This document shows positions 44,545 through 54,370 of a stretch of 64,000 nucleotides of DNA, piece by piece; position 1 is the first letter of the stretch; each line of letters begins with the position of its first letter. The DNA is from an uncultured Psychrobacter sp. Lineage in GTDB: Bacteria; Pseudomonadota; Gammaproteobacteria; Pseudomonadales; Moraxellaceae. Location of the stretch: positions 62,001 through 126,000 of the forward strand of contig NZ_CANMRN010000005.1 of assembly GCF_947500265.1 (NCBI RefSeq), written 5' to 3'. Under the pieces are notes generated by a model. It saw only the letters and a list, made by a program, of their open reading frames with translations, was not told where the DNA came from and did no database searches. The translations under genes and the position numbers were made by a program.

Positions 44545-46836
44545 ATGAAGATTCAAAAATACTTGTTAGTGTCGGTTGCACCGGTGGCACTGGTAGTTCC
44601 ATTGACTATTGCACATGCAGATACTTTCGATACTGATGCTTTCATTGGAACGTCAGGTGGTGGCTTTGTCTATGTCGATGAAAAAGAAAATGTCGTAGAG
44701 CCAGGTATTAAGGCGATAACCTTTACCGCGTCTAGGGACGATGAGTATACGAATGAAAATCCGGTTATTGTTGAACCTTATGATAGATTCACCACTAGCT
44801 TCTCAGATCTTGACTCACGCGGTATCGTTACCAATTGTCTGATGGCGAGTAATGAAGCGCTGTGTGATTCAATATCTGGGTCTGGCAAACGTATAAAAAA
44901 CTATCTAACAGGAATGGATCCATTTGATACGCATTTTCGTACTTCAACAAAAGAATATATAAATACAGAAACAGATGAACCTATCGATACTTCATCAGTG
45001 GATTATTTCACGTTTGGAAAAATGTCTAATTTTACAGGTGCGCGTATTACTGGTTTCAATATTGAGCTATTGGATAAAGATGGTAATCTAATGGATGAGT
45101 TGGATCCTGATAACACTGCTTTATTTAACCTCGATGCTACAGATATTGGTTTAGGTGCTGGATTGACCGATGGTTTATTTGGTGGCGGTGGTCAAGAAGG
45201 TGAAATTGGATTTTTCTCTCCTGAAAAAACAAAATTTAATCTTGTCACAAAGTCAAGGAATACTTTGACGTTCGATGGTCTCTCCAACGATGAATACAAT
45301 GCACTTTTCGGTACAGGCTATCTAGACAACACTATGGTACCAGACGGTATATTCTGGGACGATAATGAAGATCCCGATGATGAGGGTGCACTAATCGCGT
45401 GGAATAATCCTTCTAAAGGTGGCTGGACATACGGCACACTAGATACTGAAGACAATATTGCCGCCAGACTTACTGATTTAGCAACTTCATTAGGCGTTAG
45501 TGTAGAGGACCTTGGTTATGAGTCAGGCAGCTTAGTACCTGAGACTATTGTGGCTGCGGCAACAGCGAATGGTTTATTTGAAGTTGAACCAGTCGAAGAT
45601 CTACGTAATGCCAATCTGAATTACACAATGACGGTCGGTACTATTGACGGTGGTGAAGTAACAGTGCGCATTGCTCCAAAGTTTGCACCTATCGTCGCGA
45701 GTGCAACATCTGATTATCAGTTGCGAAATGCAATTTATGTGGATACGTTGGCCGAAGTTCCTTATCTAAACCTTCTAGGTAATAACGAAACTTATCAAGA
45801 TGCCATCTCTGGTATTGAAGAGATGAGTGCAACTGAAAAATCGAAGTTCCTAAATAGTATCGGATTTGGTTACGCAGCAGCATTCACTAATATTGGCTTC
45901 GAGGCATCGCGTGATCAGTTAAGAGCCGTTACTAGATCTGTACCTTGGGATAGCATGAGTAATAATCAGGATGCTAATTCAAATAATGATAGTTGGTTAA
46001 TGCAGGATGGTCTGTATGGTTTTGCTTCGCAAAGTGGCTCACGTTCATCATATGATCCAGTGAGTAATTCTCTAGGTTATGATATTGATGTTTATTCACT
46101 TTCTGCAGGTATAGAGAAGCGTCTAAACGGTACTAATTCCTCGCTAGGTTTGGCAGTAGGTTATACAGATTCAGAGGCAGAAGCGTATCAGAATCAAGGC
46201 AAGATAGATGCTGATGGTTACTCAGTAACAGCCTTTACACGAACTCGTTTTGGTGCGGGCGGCTTAGTGCAAGCCTCAGTCGGCTATCAAGATCTATCAT
46301 ATGACTCGTCACGGGAAGCACCGGATCAGTCCACCGCAACTGCAAATACCGACGGCTCACAGGTTTTCGCAGCATTAAATGTTGATTATTTGAAAGACAT
46401 GGGCGGCTTTAAAGTAGGTCCTACGGCATCAATTGAATATTATGATGTTTCAGTTGACGGATTTACTGAAAATAGCGCAGGTATTTGGAATCTAGAAGTT
46501 GGAGATCAAGACTCTGATATCCTTCTAGCTTCTATCGGTGCCCGTGGTGAATATCAACTCCCTACTAGTAATACTCGTCTAACAGGTAGTGTTAAATACA
46601 CAAACGCATCTGGCGATGATCTTGCTATCAAGAGCGGTTTCATAGACCAAAATGGTTTAGCACCTTACACAGTGAAAGGTATGGATGAAGACTTGATAGA
46701 TGTGAGTGTTGGCGTTGATCATGTTATTAGAACTAATGCCTCTACTCAAGTTGCTGTATACGGTGGTTATAATGGAACATTTGGTAGTGACTATGATAGT
46801 CAAGGCCTACAAATTGGCTTAAACACTACTTTTTAG
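44545..46836 (+). CDS. Autotransporter-type outer-membrane protein with unrecognised passenger
   Basis: A 763-residue protein with a signal peptide (VPLTIAHA). Residues about 27-440 are an acidic, strand-rich passenger with many Asp/Asn turns and a WTYGTLDTEDN segment, possibly a choice-of-anchor F type domain. Residues about 480-763 are an autotransporter beta-barrel ending in QIGLNTTF (terminal Phe). A helical linker (EKSKFLNSIGFGYAAAF) precedes the barrel. There is no protease or lipase motif. A GGGGAG site precedes the ATG and a good terminator follows. It is probably a surface adhesin or structural protein; the substrate is unknown. Confidence 0.7.
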   Translation: MKIQKYLLVSVAPVALVVPLTIAHADTFDTDAFIGTSGGGFVYVDEKENVVEPGIKAITFTASRDDEYTNENPVIVEPYDRFTTSFSDLDSRGIVTNCLMASNEALCDSISGSGKRIKNYLTGMDPFDTHFRTSTKEYINTETDEPIDTSSVDYFTFGKMSNFTGARITGFNIELLDKDGNLMDELDPDNTALFNLDATDIGLGAGLTDGLFGGGGQEGEIGFFSPEKTKFNLVTKSRNTLTFDGLSNDEYNALFGTGYLDNTMVPDGIFWDDNEDPDDEGALIAWNNPSKGGWTYGTLDTEDNIAARLTDLATSLGVSVEDLGYESGSLVPETIVAAATANGLFEVEPVEDLRNANLNYTMTVGTIDGGEVTVRIAPKFAPIVASATSDYQLRNAIYVDTLAEVPYLNLLGNNETYQDAISGIEEMSATEKSKFLNSIGFGYAAAFTNIGFEASRDQLRAVTRSVPWDSMSNNQDANSNNDSWLMQDGLYGFASQSGSRSSYDPVSNSLGYDIDVYSLSAGIEKRLNGTNSSLGLAVGYTDSEAEAYQNQGKIDADGYSVTAFTRTRFGAGGLVQASVGYQDLSYDSSREAPDQSTATANTDGSQVFAALNVDYLKDMGGFKVGPTASIEYYDVSVDGFTENSAGIWNLEVGDQDSDILLASIGARGEYQLPTSNTRLTGSVKYTNASGDDLAIKSGFIDQNGLAPYTVKGMDEDLIDVSVGVDHVIRTNASTQVAVYGGYNGTFGSDYDSQGLQIGLNTTF

Positions 46837-46882
46837 ATAGATAAAATACTCACCTCTTCCTATTAAGGATTAAGATTTTATG

Positions 46883-46914
46883 AAAAGCCAGATACTAGAT
46901 TATCTGGCTTTTTT
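46883..46914 (+). terminator. Intrinsic terminator after the autotransporter gene
   Basis: AAAAGCCAGAT (46883-46893) pairs with ATCTGGCTTTT (46902-46912), an eight-base loop, followed by T residues. Confidence 0.85.
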
Positions 46915-47039
46915 ATAAGTATGTATTGCGGTAAAGGCATTAATAGCAATCCCAAAAAGTACGATTTCTTTTATCTCTTGTGCCTTTGTAGCGATTTATA
47001 ATTTCTCTAAATAGCGCTTTCTAAAACAACGCTCCTAGT

Positions 47040-47260
47040 ATTTAGCACGATAGTAGTTTGATGAGGCAATCAGCATTACTCGACAGATTGGCTCGATCCC
47101 GTGATTATTTTTGTAGTCATCGATAAACTGACTAATTATCCAGTTTGCGGTCGAGCTCTGCCTGTGCGAAAAAGTCGTATTCTTGTGCATGACTTCATTC
47201 GCTTGTTTGAGCTCTTTAATACGCTGCCCCTATCTTCGTACTTGCACATTTTCAGGTATG
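47040..47260 (-). pseudogene. IS3-family transposase remnant (OrfA end and OrfB start)
   Basis: The minus strand reads RIKELKQANEVMHKNTTFFA then QAELDRKLDN and a stop, the typical OrfA C-terminus, from 47223 downward. A shifted frame then reads FIDDYKNNHGIEPICRVMLI then ASSNYYRAKY, the typical OrfB N-terminus. An in-frame stop lies before the OrfA part. Both ends of the element are lost. It sits in the 966-base gap before the oxidase genes; the rest of that gap shows no gene. Confidence 0.75.
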
Positions 47261-47466
47261 GTTTTATTTATATGCTTTTATACCATTATGTCCGATCTTC
47301 AAGCCTACAGCCCCTGGTTACAATCTCTGACGCTATTACTTAGATAGCTAACCATGTGAATGTAAAGAAGTAAACGCCTAACGTTTTAATCAGCATATGA
47401 ACGACACGTTCTTTTGTCTAAAGCATAGTAACTGACTGACTAAATGCAATTAATATATATATTTGT

Positions 47467-47483
47467 ATACTATACAATAGTAT
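47467..47483. promoter_or_regulatory. Palindrome upstream of the oxidase operon
   Basis: ATACTA (47467-47472) and TAGTAT (47478-47483) are separated by five bases, about 320 bases before cioA. It could be an operator, but AT-rich palindromes are common here. Confidence 0.3.
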
Positions 47484-47802
47484 ATCGTGTATTATTACTA
47501 CAGATTTATTTAAATATATTACTAATAACTATCAACAAGAACAGTTGAATATTAATTATCTTTTTGATCTTTATTTCATAGTATTTTTTATATCATCGAT
47601 AATTATCTAACGACTACTATATATAGCAATCCATTCGTACAACAGATAGATGACTGTTAATTTTTAAGAGCTTATATTGATAATTTTAGCTAAATAACTA
47701 TTGGCTATTACCCGTAATATTTTTTACTTTTATGGACGAACAGTTGCTTAAACATATCATGGAAGGTTGCGCCACTCAGTTAACAAACAAAGGTAACCAT
47801 TT

Positions 47803-49311
47803 ATGTTCGCTGCATTTGTGATCGATCAGATGGATGCGTTGATGCTCGCACGTATCCAATTTGCTTTTGTCATTTCATGGCATATTGTTTTCCCCGCTTT
47901 TTCTATCGGACTTGCCAGTTTTTTAACGGTACTAGAGTTTCGTTGGCTTAGAACGGGTAACCCTATCTATGCTGAAGTCTATAAGCATTGGGTCAAGATC
48001 TTTGCTGTAGTCTTTGGTCTTGGTGTCGTATCAGGCGTTGTAATGTCCTATCAGTTCGGCACTAACTGGGCGGTGTTCTCAGATAAAGCCGGTAACGTCA
48101 TAGGTCCATTATTAGCTTATGAAGTATTGACGGCGTTTTTCTTAGAAGCGTCCTTCTTAGGTATCATGCTCTTTGGTTGGGGCCGCGTTAGCAAACGTAT
48201 GCACTTTGCCTCAACTGCGATTGTCGCTATTGGTACACTGATATCAGCTACTTGGATTTTGTCGGCTAATAGCTTTATGCAAACGCCACAAGGTTTTATG
48301 ATAGGCGCTGATGGTCTTCTCTATCCTACCAATTGGCTTGAGATTATATTTAACCCCTCCTTCCCCTACCGTTTTGCACATATGGTAACGGCTGCCTACT
48401 TAACGACTGCTTTTGTCATCGGCGGCGTTGGCGCTTATTATATTCAATCAAAAAAACACACTGAAAATCGCAAGCACGGTCAAGTCATGCTCGGTATGGC
48501 GATGATTATGGCTATCTTTGTTGCGCCAGCTCAAGTGTTGATCGGTGATGAGCATGGTCTAAACACTTTAGAGCATCAGCCGGCTAAAGTTGCCGCAATG
48601 GAAGGTATTTGGGAAGATGAGCGCGGTGCAGCTTTGCGTCTATTCGCTATCCCAGATCAAGAAAATCAGACTAATAAGTATGAAGTAAGTATTCCCTATG
48701 TCTCAGGGTTAATTCTGACTCATTCACTAGATGGTGAGGTCAAAGGACTTAAAAACTGGGCGCCAGAAGATCAACCACCTGTCGCCATTGTATTCTGGGC
48801 ATTCCGGATTATGGTTGCTATTGGTACATTGATGGTACTTGTCGGCCTATTCAGTATCTATAAATACTTCAAAAAACAACATTACAACCCTGAAAGCAAA
48901 TGGTTTCACCGGGCATGGATGGTCATGACCCCGATGGGTTTTATTGCAGTGCTTTCAGGTTGGTTCGTTACTGAAGTAGGACGCCAGCCTTGGACTGTAT
49001 ATGGTGTCATTCGTACCGCTGAGAGTATTTCACCAGTAGCTGCTCAACAAGTCGCCACTACCTTGATTGGCTTTATCGTACTATATATCTTTGTCTTTGG
49101 CGCGGGTAGCTTCTACATTTTAAAATTGATTGCTAAAGGCCCACAACCTTATGAAGATCCTGCGGAAGATAATTTCTATGAGCACTCTGTGACTGAAGGT
49201 CAGGGTCGTACATTAAGTGGAGATAGTAACCCTACTGAAAATCTCAAACGTGATAATACAGAGGACTTGGATACGCATGCAAACGATAAAGATGATGAGG
49301 GGTTACGCTAA
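47803..49311 (+). CDS. cioA: Cytochrome bd-type quinol oxidase subunit I (CioA-like)
   Basis: A 502-residue membrane oxidase subunit. The N-terminus (LARIQFAFVISWHIVFPAFSIGLASFLTVLEF) carries the haem His, SGVVMSYQFGTNW follows, and the late box is FVTEVGRQPWTVYGVIRTAE. The Q-loop is short, as in the cyanide-insensitive CioA group rather than E. coli CydA. It oxidises quinol and reduces oxygen without proton pumping. Cytochrome bd enzymes tolerate sulfide, which suits the sulfur-oxidation genes downstream. It overlaps cioB by one base (TAATG). Confidence 0.92.
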   Translation: MFAAFVIDQMDALMLARIQFAFVISWHIVFPAFSIGLASFLTVLEFRWLRTGNPIYAEVYKHWVKIFAVVFGLGVVSGVVMSYQFGTNWAVFSDKAGNVIGPLLAYEVLTAFFLEASFLGIMLFGWGRVSKRMHFASTAIVAIGTLISATWILSANSFMQTPQGFMIGADGLLYPTNWLEIIFNPSFPYRFAHMVTAAYLTTAFVIGGVGAYYIQSKKHTENRKHGQVMLGMAMIMAIFVAPAQVLIGDEHGLNTLEHQPAKVAAMEGIWEDERGAALRLFAIPDQENQTNKYEVSIPYVSGLILTHSLDGEVKGLKNWAPEDQPPVAIVFWAFRIMVAIGTLMVLVGLFSIYKYFKKQHYNPESKWFHRAWMVMTPMGFIAVLSGWFVTEVGRQPWTVYGVIRTAESISPVAAQQVATTLIGFIVLYIFVFGAGSFYILKLIAKGPQPYEDPAEDNFYEHSVTEGQGRTLSGDSNPTENLKRDNTEDLDTHANDKDDEGLR

Positions 49312-50327
49312 TGTTTAACTTTGGTGATGTATTAGATTTACCTCTAATTTGGGGCGGTTTAGTTGCCTTATCTGTCTTCATATACGTTTTGCTTGATGGT
49401 TTTGATTTGGGCTGTGGTATTTTATTTCCTTTTGCTGGCTCTGACAAAAATCGTAGCCGCATCATGAACTCTATTGCTCCATTTTGGGATGGTAACGAGA
49501 CGTGGCTCGTACTTGGTGGCGGCGGTTTATTTGCCGCATTCCCTGTCGCTTATGGCATTGTTATGAGTGGCTTGTACCTACCAGTTATCTTTATGCTATT
49601 CGGTCTAATTATGCGCGGTGTCGCGTTTGAGTTTCGATTTAAATCCTCAACACGTCGTCATGTATGGGACAGTTTCTTCTTTGTGGGCTCGGTGTTAGCG
49701 ACTTTTTGTCAAGGGCTAATGTTGGGTGCTTTAATACAAGGTCTAGAAGCCAGTAATCGTTTATATAGTGGTGGTCCATTCGACTGGTTAACACCTTTCT
49801 CTATCGTCTGCGGCTTTGCGATGATTATTGGTTATGCCTTACTTGGCTCTACGTGGCTAATCATTAAGACAGAACACAACCTACAAGTATGGGCGCGTAA
49901 AGTTTCTGAGTGGCTGCTTTTTGCTTTGGTCGCAGCGATGATAGTGGTAACGGTGTTTATGTACCTCTCAGATATCGTGGCCATTGAAAGCTGGTTCAGT
50001 TTACCAGGTATCCTCTACCTAGCTCCGATGCCAATCATTGTGTTACTGCTATTCTTCTTGATGCGTAAAGACTTGACAGGTGAGCGAGAGTACCGTCCCT
50101 TTCTACTAACGGTCGCGTTATTTTTGATGGGTTATATCGGTGTTTGTTTTGCTATTTTCCCTTACATTGTTCCCTATCAGATGACTGTTTATGAAGCGGC
50201 GGCGGCGGATACGTCGTTATCCTTTATGCTTATTGGTGCGGTCATCATGCTACCGATTATCCTAAGTTATACTGCTTTTGCCTATTACACCTTTAAGGGA
50301 AAAACAGATCATGAGCATATGTATTAA
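49311..50327 (+). CDS. cioB: Cytochrome bd-type quinol oxidase subunit II (CioB-like)
   Basis: A 338-residue, nine-helix membrane subunit. The start LPLIWGGLVALSVFIYVLLDGFDLG is the family signature, followed by FWDGNETWLVLGGGGLFAAFP and MRGVAFEFR. It pairs with subunit I; its start shares the last base of the cioA stop, so synthesis is coupled. Confidence 0.92.
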   Translation: MFNFGDVLDLPLIWGGLVALSVFIYVLLDGFDLGCGILFPFAGSDKNRSRIMNSIAPFWDGNETWLVLGGGGLFAAFPVAYGIVMSGLYLPVIFMLFGLIMRGVAFEFRFKSSTRRHVWDSFFFVGSVLATFCQGLMLGALIQGLEASNRLYSGGPFDWLTPFSIVCGFAMIIGYALLGSTWLIIKTEHNLQVWARKVSEWLLFALVAAMIVVTVFMYLSDIVAIESWFSLPGILYLAPMPIIVLLLFFLMRKDLTGEREYRPFLLTVALFLMGYIGVCFAIFPYIVPYQMTVYEAAAADTSLSFMLIGAVIMLPIILSYTAFAYYTFKGKTDHEHMY

Positions 50328-50415
50328 TCATGATTATCAATAACTGACAGTTGCTGTAAGTCATTATGGCAGCTGGGCCTAACAAGCTGACTAATACGCT
50401 AACTAGGAAGTCATT

Positions 50416-50532
50416 ATGAAAAATTTTAGTAAAAAAGAAACACAATGGGCATGGTTCATTGGATTGTATATAGCAGGGTTTTTGACTATTTTTATTATTG
50501 CGCAATTAATCAAGCTGGCAATGGGCTTGTAA
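50416..50532 (+). CDS. Small single-helix bd-oxidase-associated protein (DUF2474/CydX-like)
   Basis: A 38-residue protein (MKNFSKKETQWAWFIGLYIA then GFLTIFIIAQLIKLAMGL), with a basic start and one membrane helix. AGGAAG lies eight bases upstream. Small proteins of this size and Trp-rich start follow cioAB or cydAB in many bacteria and stabilise the oxidase. It is too short for ordinary gene finding. It lies 88 bases after cioB on the same strand. Confidence 0.75.
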   Translation: MKNFSKKETQWAWFIGLYIAGFLTIFIIAQLIKLAMGL

Positions 50533-50576
50533 TTACTTTAAACATATGATGAACTCACCTATTCTAAGGCATTAAT

Positions 50577-50960
50577 ATGAAAACCTCACATGACCTAGTT
50601 AGCGCTGCGAAAGCGCAAATTACTGAAATACCTGTAGCACAGGCTCAAGTTGCTTGTCATAAAGCAGATATCATTATTGATGTCAGAGAGCCTGCTGAGT
50701 ATGCTGCAGGCCATATCAAAGGTGCAGTATCAGTACCTCGTGGCATACTAGAATTTAGAATTTCTGACCTGCCAGCTATTAAGGGTGCTGATACTGAAAT
50801 CCTACTATATTGTCAAAGCAGTGGACGCGCGGCGCTAGCAGCTCAGTCACTAGCAGAACTTGGCTATACGCAAGTGGCCTCAATTGCTGGTGGTTATGAG
50901 GCATGTCTTGAAACGGACATACCAATAACTATGGCAAATGAAGGTATTGATTTTTATTAG
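50577..50960 (+). CDS. Rhodanese-domain sulfurtransferase
   Basis: A 127-residue single rhodanese domain: IIIDVREPAEYAAGHIKGAVSVP then the active loop LLYCQSSGRAALAAQSL with catalytic Cys. It has no signal peptide, so cytosolic. It probably moves sulfane sulfur from persulfide to an acceptor, next to the persulfide dioxygenase. It follows the small oxidase protein by 44 bases on the same strand. A damaged copy of its 3' part lies at 56280-56470. Confidence 0.85.
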   Translation: MKTSHDLVSAAKAQITEIPVAQAQVACHKADIIIDVREPAEYAAGHIKGAVSVPRGILEFRISDLPAIKGADTEILLYCQSSGRAALAAQSLAELGYTQVASIAGGYEACLETDIPITMANEGIDFY

Positions 50961-51255
50961 CTACTTATTTTCAATAGGAACGTATTGTATATGCGATTAG
51001 GTGGGTCGACTGATATGTTAGGTCTAATGGTTGGTTTAACTGCTTCTAGCACTGACCATGACTTAAATCTAACTGTTTTAAAACTTTAGGCCATTATCAG
51101 TTTATTGTGCGACTGGGGTTGTTATGAGTAGCATGCGATGATTAACGGTTCTAATCTATTTATCCATAAAAAAGTTCTAGCACTTTATCTAGGGGTAAAG
51201 GTATTACAGCGCTTAACTAAAAGAAGCGCTGAATACCTCTCTAAAATAAGACCTA

Positions 51256-52005
51256 TTAGCCTTGAGGGCTTTGAGCCATCTGACGACAGTATGCTGCTAG
51301 GTTATCAGGTAAGTCATTTGGACAGACACCGCACTGCTGATTGCCAGGTACTGCATGATCTATAAATTTGGGATATGGCAGATTTAAGTTATTCATAATA
51401 ACTCTAAATTCCTCGAGAGTTGTATCACTACCAAGCCTTGGATTGCGCTTTTTTTCCTGAGCGATTGAAGAGACAAAGCGTTCTTTATAGTCATGTGCAG
51501 GGTAAACTAGCGTCTCATCTGGTAAAGAAAATAGCTTTTGACGCACAGAGTGGTACAATGCATCGGAATCACCATGCTGAAAGTCAGTTCGGCCACACCC
51601 TTCAATGAGAAGAGCATCACCAGTAAATACGCGCTCATTGAAGAGATAAGCAAAATGTCCTGCGGTATGACCTGGTGTATGCAATGGGTGCAAAGTAATA
51701 CCAGCAACCTGAAACGGTATACCTTCTTCTAGCCCAACATCCGCACATGCCAGTCGGTCGTAGGCAGGTGCAGCGATCTTACTACCAACGGCCCGCTTCA
51801 TCTCCAAAGCTGCCGTGATGTGATCCGCATGAATATGTGTATCAACAGTGTAAGCCAGCTTCAGGCCTAACTTATGCACCTCAGCTAAATCACGCTCCAT
51901 CGTCGCAATGACAGGATCGATTAATACTGCCTGTCCTGTATTGATATCTCCTATAAGATAGGTATAAGTACTAGAGAGTGGCTCATATAGTTGTCGAAAG
52001 ATCAT
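51256..52005 (-). CDS. Persulfide dioxygenase-type metallo-beta-lactamase protein (ETHE1/Blh-like)
   Basis: A 249-residue MBL-fold enzyme with YTVDTHIHADHITAALEM (HxHxDH), HTPGHTAGHFAYLF, VFTGDALLIEGCGRTDFQ and LVYPAHDYKERF. The GCGRTDFQ segment is characteristic of ETHE1-like persulfide dioxygenases, which oxidise glutathione persulfide to sulfite at a mono-iron site. It is divergent from the rhodanese across no obvious promoter spacing (convergent 3' ends, 295-base gap with no gene). It works with the SQR and rhodanese genes of the cluster. Confidence 0.88.
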   Translation of the reverse strand: MIFRQLYEPLSSTYTYLIGDINTGQAVLIDPVIATMERDLAEVHKLGLKLAYTVDTHIHADHITAALEMKRAVGSKIAAPAYDRLACADVGLEEGIPFQVAGITLHPLHTPGHTAGHFAYLFNERVFTGDALLIEGCGRTDFQHGDSDALYHSVRQKLFSLPDETLVYPAHDYKERFVSSIAQEKKRNPRLGSDTTLEEFRVIMNNLNLPYPKFIDHAVPGNQQCGVCPNDLPDNLAAYCRQMAQSPQG

Positions 52006-52103
52006 AATAAAACCTCGTTTAGTGATTTAACATTAACAGTAGTAGAAGTCATTCAAAATAAATGCCGTGCTAATAACCATCTATATATAGCACTTAGCAA
52101 GGC

Positions 52104-52649
52104 TCAAGGTTTACTAATCTTGTTTGCATTAATCGTTGATGACCAAGGTAGACCAGCATTTTGCCAACCGTTCACTATGCGGAATCCCTTCATCTTACCC
52201 TCTTTTACTGCACTTCCTTGAAAACCATGATCGATATACTTCACATTTGAAAACCCTTGCGAAAGTAGATAATCTGCACTTGGTTTACCACGTTCTGAGC
52301 CAGAACGGCACATCGTCACAATGAGAGAATCCTTATCAAGTCCTTTAGCTTCTAGTGCCTTTTCAATCTCATTGACAAATTCTGGATTACTTTGCATAGC
52401 AAAGCTGCCTTTACTTTCATTGAACTGAGTGCGATTAGCTACCTTAAAAGGGATATTAATATCCACAGCATCTGTAAAGCCAACAAACATGATTTCTATA
52501 GGGTCTCTTATATCAACAAATAACAACTCATCAGGATGCTCCTGCACAAAGCTCCAGACCTCCTGTGGTGGCACAGATAACGCATCTTCCGCGCTGGCAG
52601 AAAAAATCATACCAAACATAAGGAATAACGACAAAATAATGGTTTTCAT
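52104..52649 (-). CDS. Periplasmic rhodanese-like protein
   Basis: A 181-residue protein with a signal peptide (LFLMFGMIFSASAED). The domain shows LLFVDIRDPIEIMFVGF and the active loop LIVTMCRSGSERGKPSADYL with catalytic Cys and a CRSGSxR loop, followed by a KYIDHGFQG end. It is likely a periplasmic sulfurtransferase. It lies in the same orientation as the persulfide dioxygenase and 98 bases upstream of it, so both may share a transcript. Confidence 0.82.
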   Translation of the reverse strand: MKTIILSLFLMFGMIFSASAEDALSVPPQEVWSFVQEHPDELLFVDIRDPIEIMFVGFTDAVDINIPFKVANRTQFNESKGSFAMQSNPEFVNEIEKALEAKGLDKDSLIVTMCRSGSERGKPSADYLLSQGFSNVKYIDHGFQGSAVKEGKMKGFRIVNGWQNAGLPWSSTINANKISKP

Positions 52650-52818
52650 GCTCTCTCCATAGATACATACGAGTCTTTTATGCCAGCTGGTTGACGCTAA
52701 AACCCACTTTTGGCGGCATAAATATAGGTAATGGTATTTGAGAAAGCCAAGGCATATTAGTTAATTAATAAGGCTTAACTTTCTCAAAATTAATCGCTAA
52801 TTCACAAATTCATATTTG

Positions 52819-53511
52819 TTACAGTGACTTCTTACTAAAATACCAATCCTTATACTCATAGCCTTCGTCAGCACGTCTTTCAGCTTCTGCAGCGGTACGA
52901 GGTGACGGCACAATTACCTGATCACCCACTTTCCAGTTTTCTGGAGTAGCAACTTTGTTGCCATCACTGGTTTGCAACGCATCAAGTAAACGCAAGAACT
53001 CATCAACGGAGCGGCCATTACTCATTGGGTAATAGACCATCGCTCTTAATATACCTTCAGGGTCAATGATAAAAGTGGCACGTACTGCTGAGGTATCACT
53101 GGCACCGGGCTGAATCATGCCATAGGACTTTGCAACCTGCATCGACAAATCAGCAATAATAGGAAAGGTAATCTCTACATCAAAATTTTCTTTGATGTTA
53201 CGCATCCAAGCAATATGCGAATGCACACTATCAATAGATAATCCTAGCAATTCACAGTTTCTAGCACGAAAATCTTCAGCTTTATTAGCAAAGGCTATGA
53301 ACTCCGTAGTACATACAGGCGTAAAATCTGCTGGATGAGAAAATAGTACTAACCATTTACCTTTGTAGTCAGCTAATGACTTCATACCATCAGTGGTTAA
53401 CGCATTGAAGTCTGGTGAGGGTTGGTTGAGTTGAGGGAATTGAATGACGTTAGTTGGTTCCATGTCATCTTGGCATGAACAGTTTTCGCGTGAATGTTGA
53501 CGGTTTCTCAT
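52819..53511 (-). CDS. Peroxiredoxin, Prx6/1-Cys type
   Basis: A 230-residue AhpC/TSA-family peroxidase. The active site is FSHPADFTPVCTTEFIAFA with the peroxidatic Cys, and the dimer region is YPMSNGRSVDEFLRLLDALQ. The C-terminal domain (GDQVIVPSP, KDWYFSKKSL) fits the Prx6 subclass. The N-terminus is extended and holds an extra ENCSCQDD CxC pair, unusual for the class. The ATG at 53511 has AAGGA seven bases upstream. It probably removes peroxides or hydropersulfides formed during sulfide oxidation. Confidence 0.88.
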   Translation of the reverse strand: MRNRQHSRENCSCQDDMEPTNVIQFPQLNQPSPDFNALTTDGMKSLADYKGKWLVLFSHPADFTPVCTTEFIAFANKAEDFRARNCELLGLSIDSVHSHIAWMRNIKENFDVEITFPIIADLSMQVAKSYGMIQPGASDTSAVRATFIIDPEGILRAMVYYPMSNGRSVDEFLRLLDALQTSDGNKVATPENWKVGDQVIVPSPRTAAEAERRADEGYEYKDWYFSKKSL

Positions 53512-53755
53512 TTGTTTATCCTTAGTTAGATAGTTATTAAATCATTGCAACGATGCAATAGATTAAATATAGCATAGTAATATACTAAAAAATATTATAT
53601 AGTTTAATATAACTATTAGTTTTTCTAAATGTACCTTGTAACTTATTATCTAATAGCATGTCTTAAACTTATATGATTAAAATTACTATCCAGCGGCTGT
53701 TCGCCATATAAACAAATATAGCAGCCGATAACTTCGTGAGAAACTGAGAGATATT

Positions 53756-54220
53756 ATGAAACGAATCTTTATTCCTATCCTTACTGCAGTTGCCACTTTT
53801 TTAGCAGTTAGTTCTGCTTCTGCTGAAGAAACTCGTCATATCAAGATAGCAAAACCATCGTTATTGGTTATTGTCACATCGGACGATGCTCAGGTACAGC
53901 TAATGTCCATGGTGCTCACCATGCAATCAGCGAAGCAAGGAGCAGAAACCAACGTATTGCTCTGCGGTGCAGCTGGTGACATGGCAATACGTGATGCGCC
54001 TAGCAGTGTAACTACAGGGCAACCTCCAATGAATATGAGTGCACAAGGGTTAATGAAGACAGTGATGGAAAAAACCGAGACTACAGTCGAAGTTTGCGCC
54101 ATTTATCTTCCGGGTAAAGGGCTTGATAAGTCTGCGCTAATTGATGGTGTTACCGTAGCAGACCCTGCCGCCATTGCTAAATTGATGGTTGATAAAGATA
54201 CAAAAATAGCCAGTTTTTAA
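53756..54220 (+). CDS. Periplasmic DsrE-like protein
   Basis: A 154-residue protein with a signal peptide (VATFLAVSSASAEE) and a DsrE/DsrF-like fold: LLVIVTSDDAQVQLMSMVLT then TNVLLCGAAGDMAI and TTVEVCAIYLPGKG. Two Cys residues (in LLCGAAG and VEVCAIY) sit where DsrE-like sulfur carriers have reactive Cys. The position between peroxiredoxin and SQR suggests a periplasmic sulfur carrier. Confidence 0.7.
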   Translation: MKRIFIPILTAVATFLAVSSASAEETRHIKIAKPSLLVIVTSDDAQVQLMSMVLTMQSAKQGAETNVLLCGAAGDMAIRDAPSSVTTGQPPMNMSAQGLMKTVMEKTETTVEVCAIYLPGKGLDKSALIDGVTVADPAAIAKLMVDKDTKIASF

Positions 54221-54370
54221 TGCTGCTTTTAATGAAAAATCAGTAGCTTAACAGCTGATTAACTTAAGAGTTTCATAGAAAGGACAAAAAACTCACTCTT
54301 ATGTCCTTGGTTTATATCAATAACTTTAATTAACTATTCTTAATGGTATAGAAGGACATAGGAGATCATT

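Noticed and set aside
47101..47343. Plus-strand open frame of 80 codons before cioA
   Set aside because: The minus strand carries the IS3 OrfA/OrfB remnant here; the plus frame has no ribosome site or family pattern.
51138..51365. Plus-strand open frame of 75 codons after the rhodanese gene
   Set aside because: Its second half is the antisense of the persulfide dioxygenase end, and there is no ribosome site.
53463..53511. Peroxiredoxin start at the internal Met (53463)
   Set aside because: No ribosome site precedes it, whereas AAGGA precedes the ATG at 53511.
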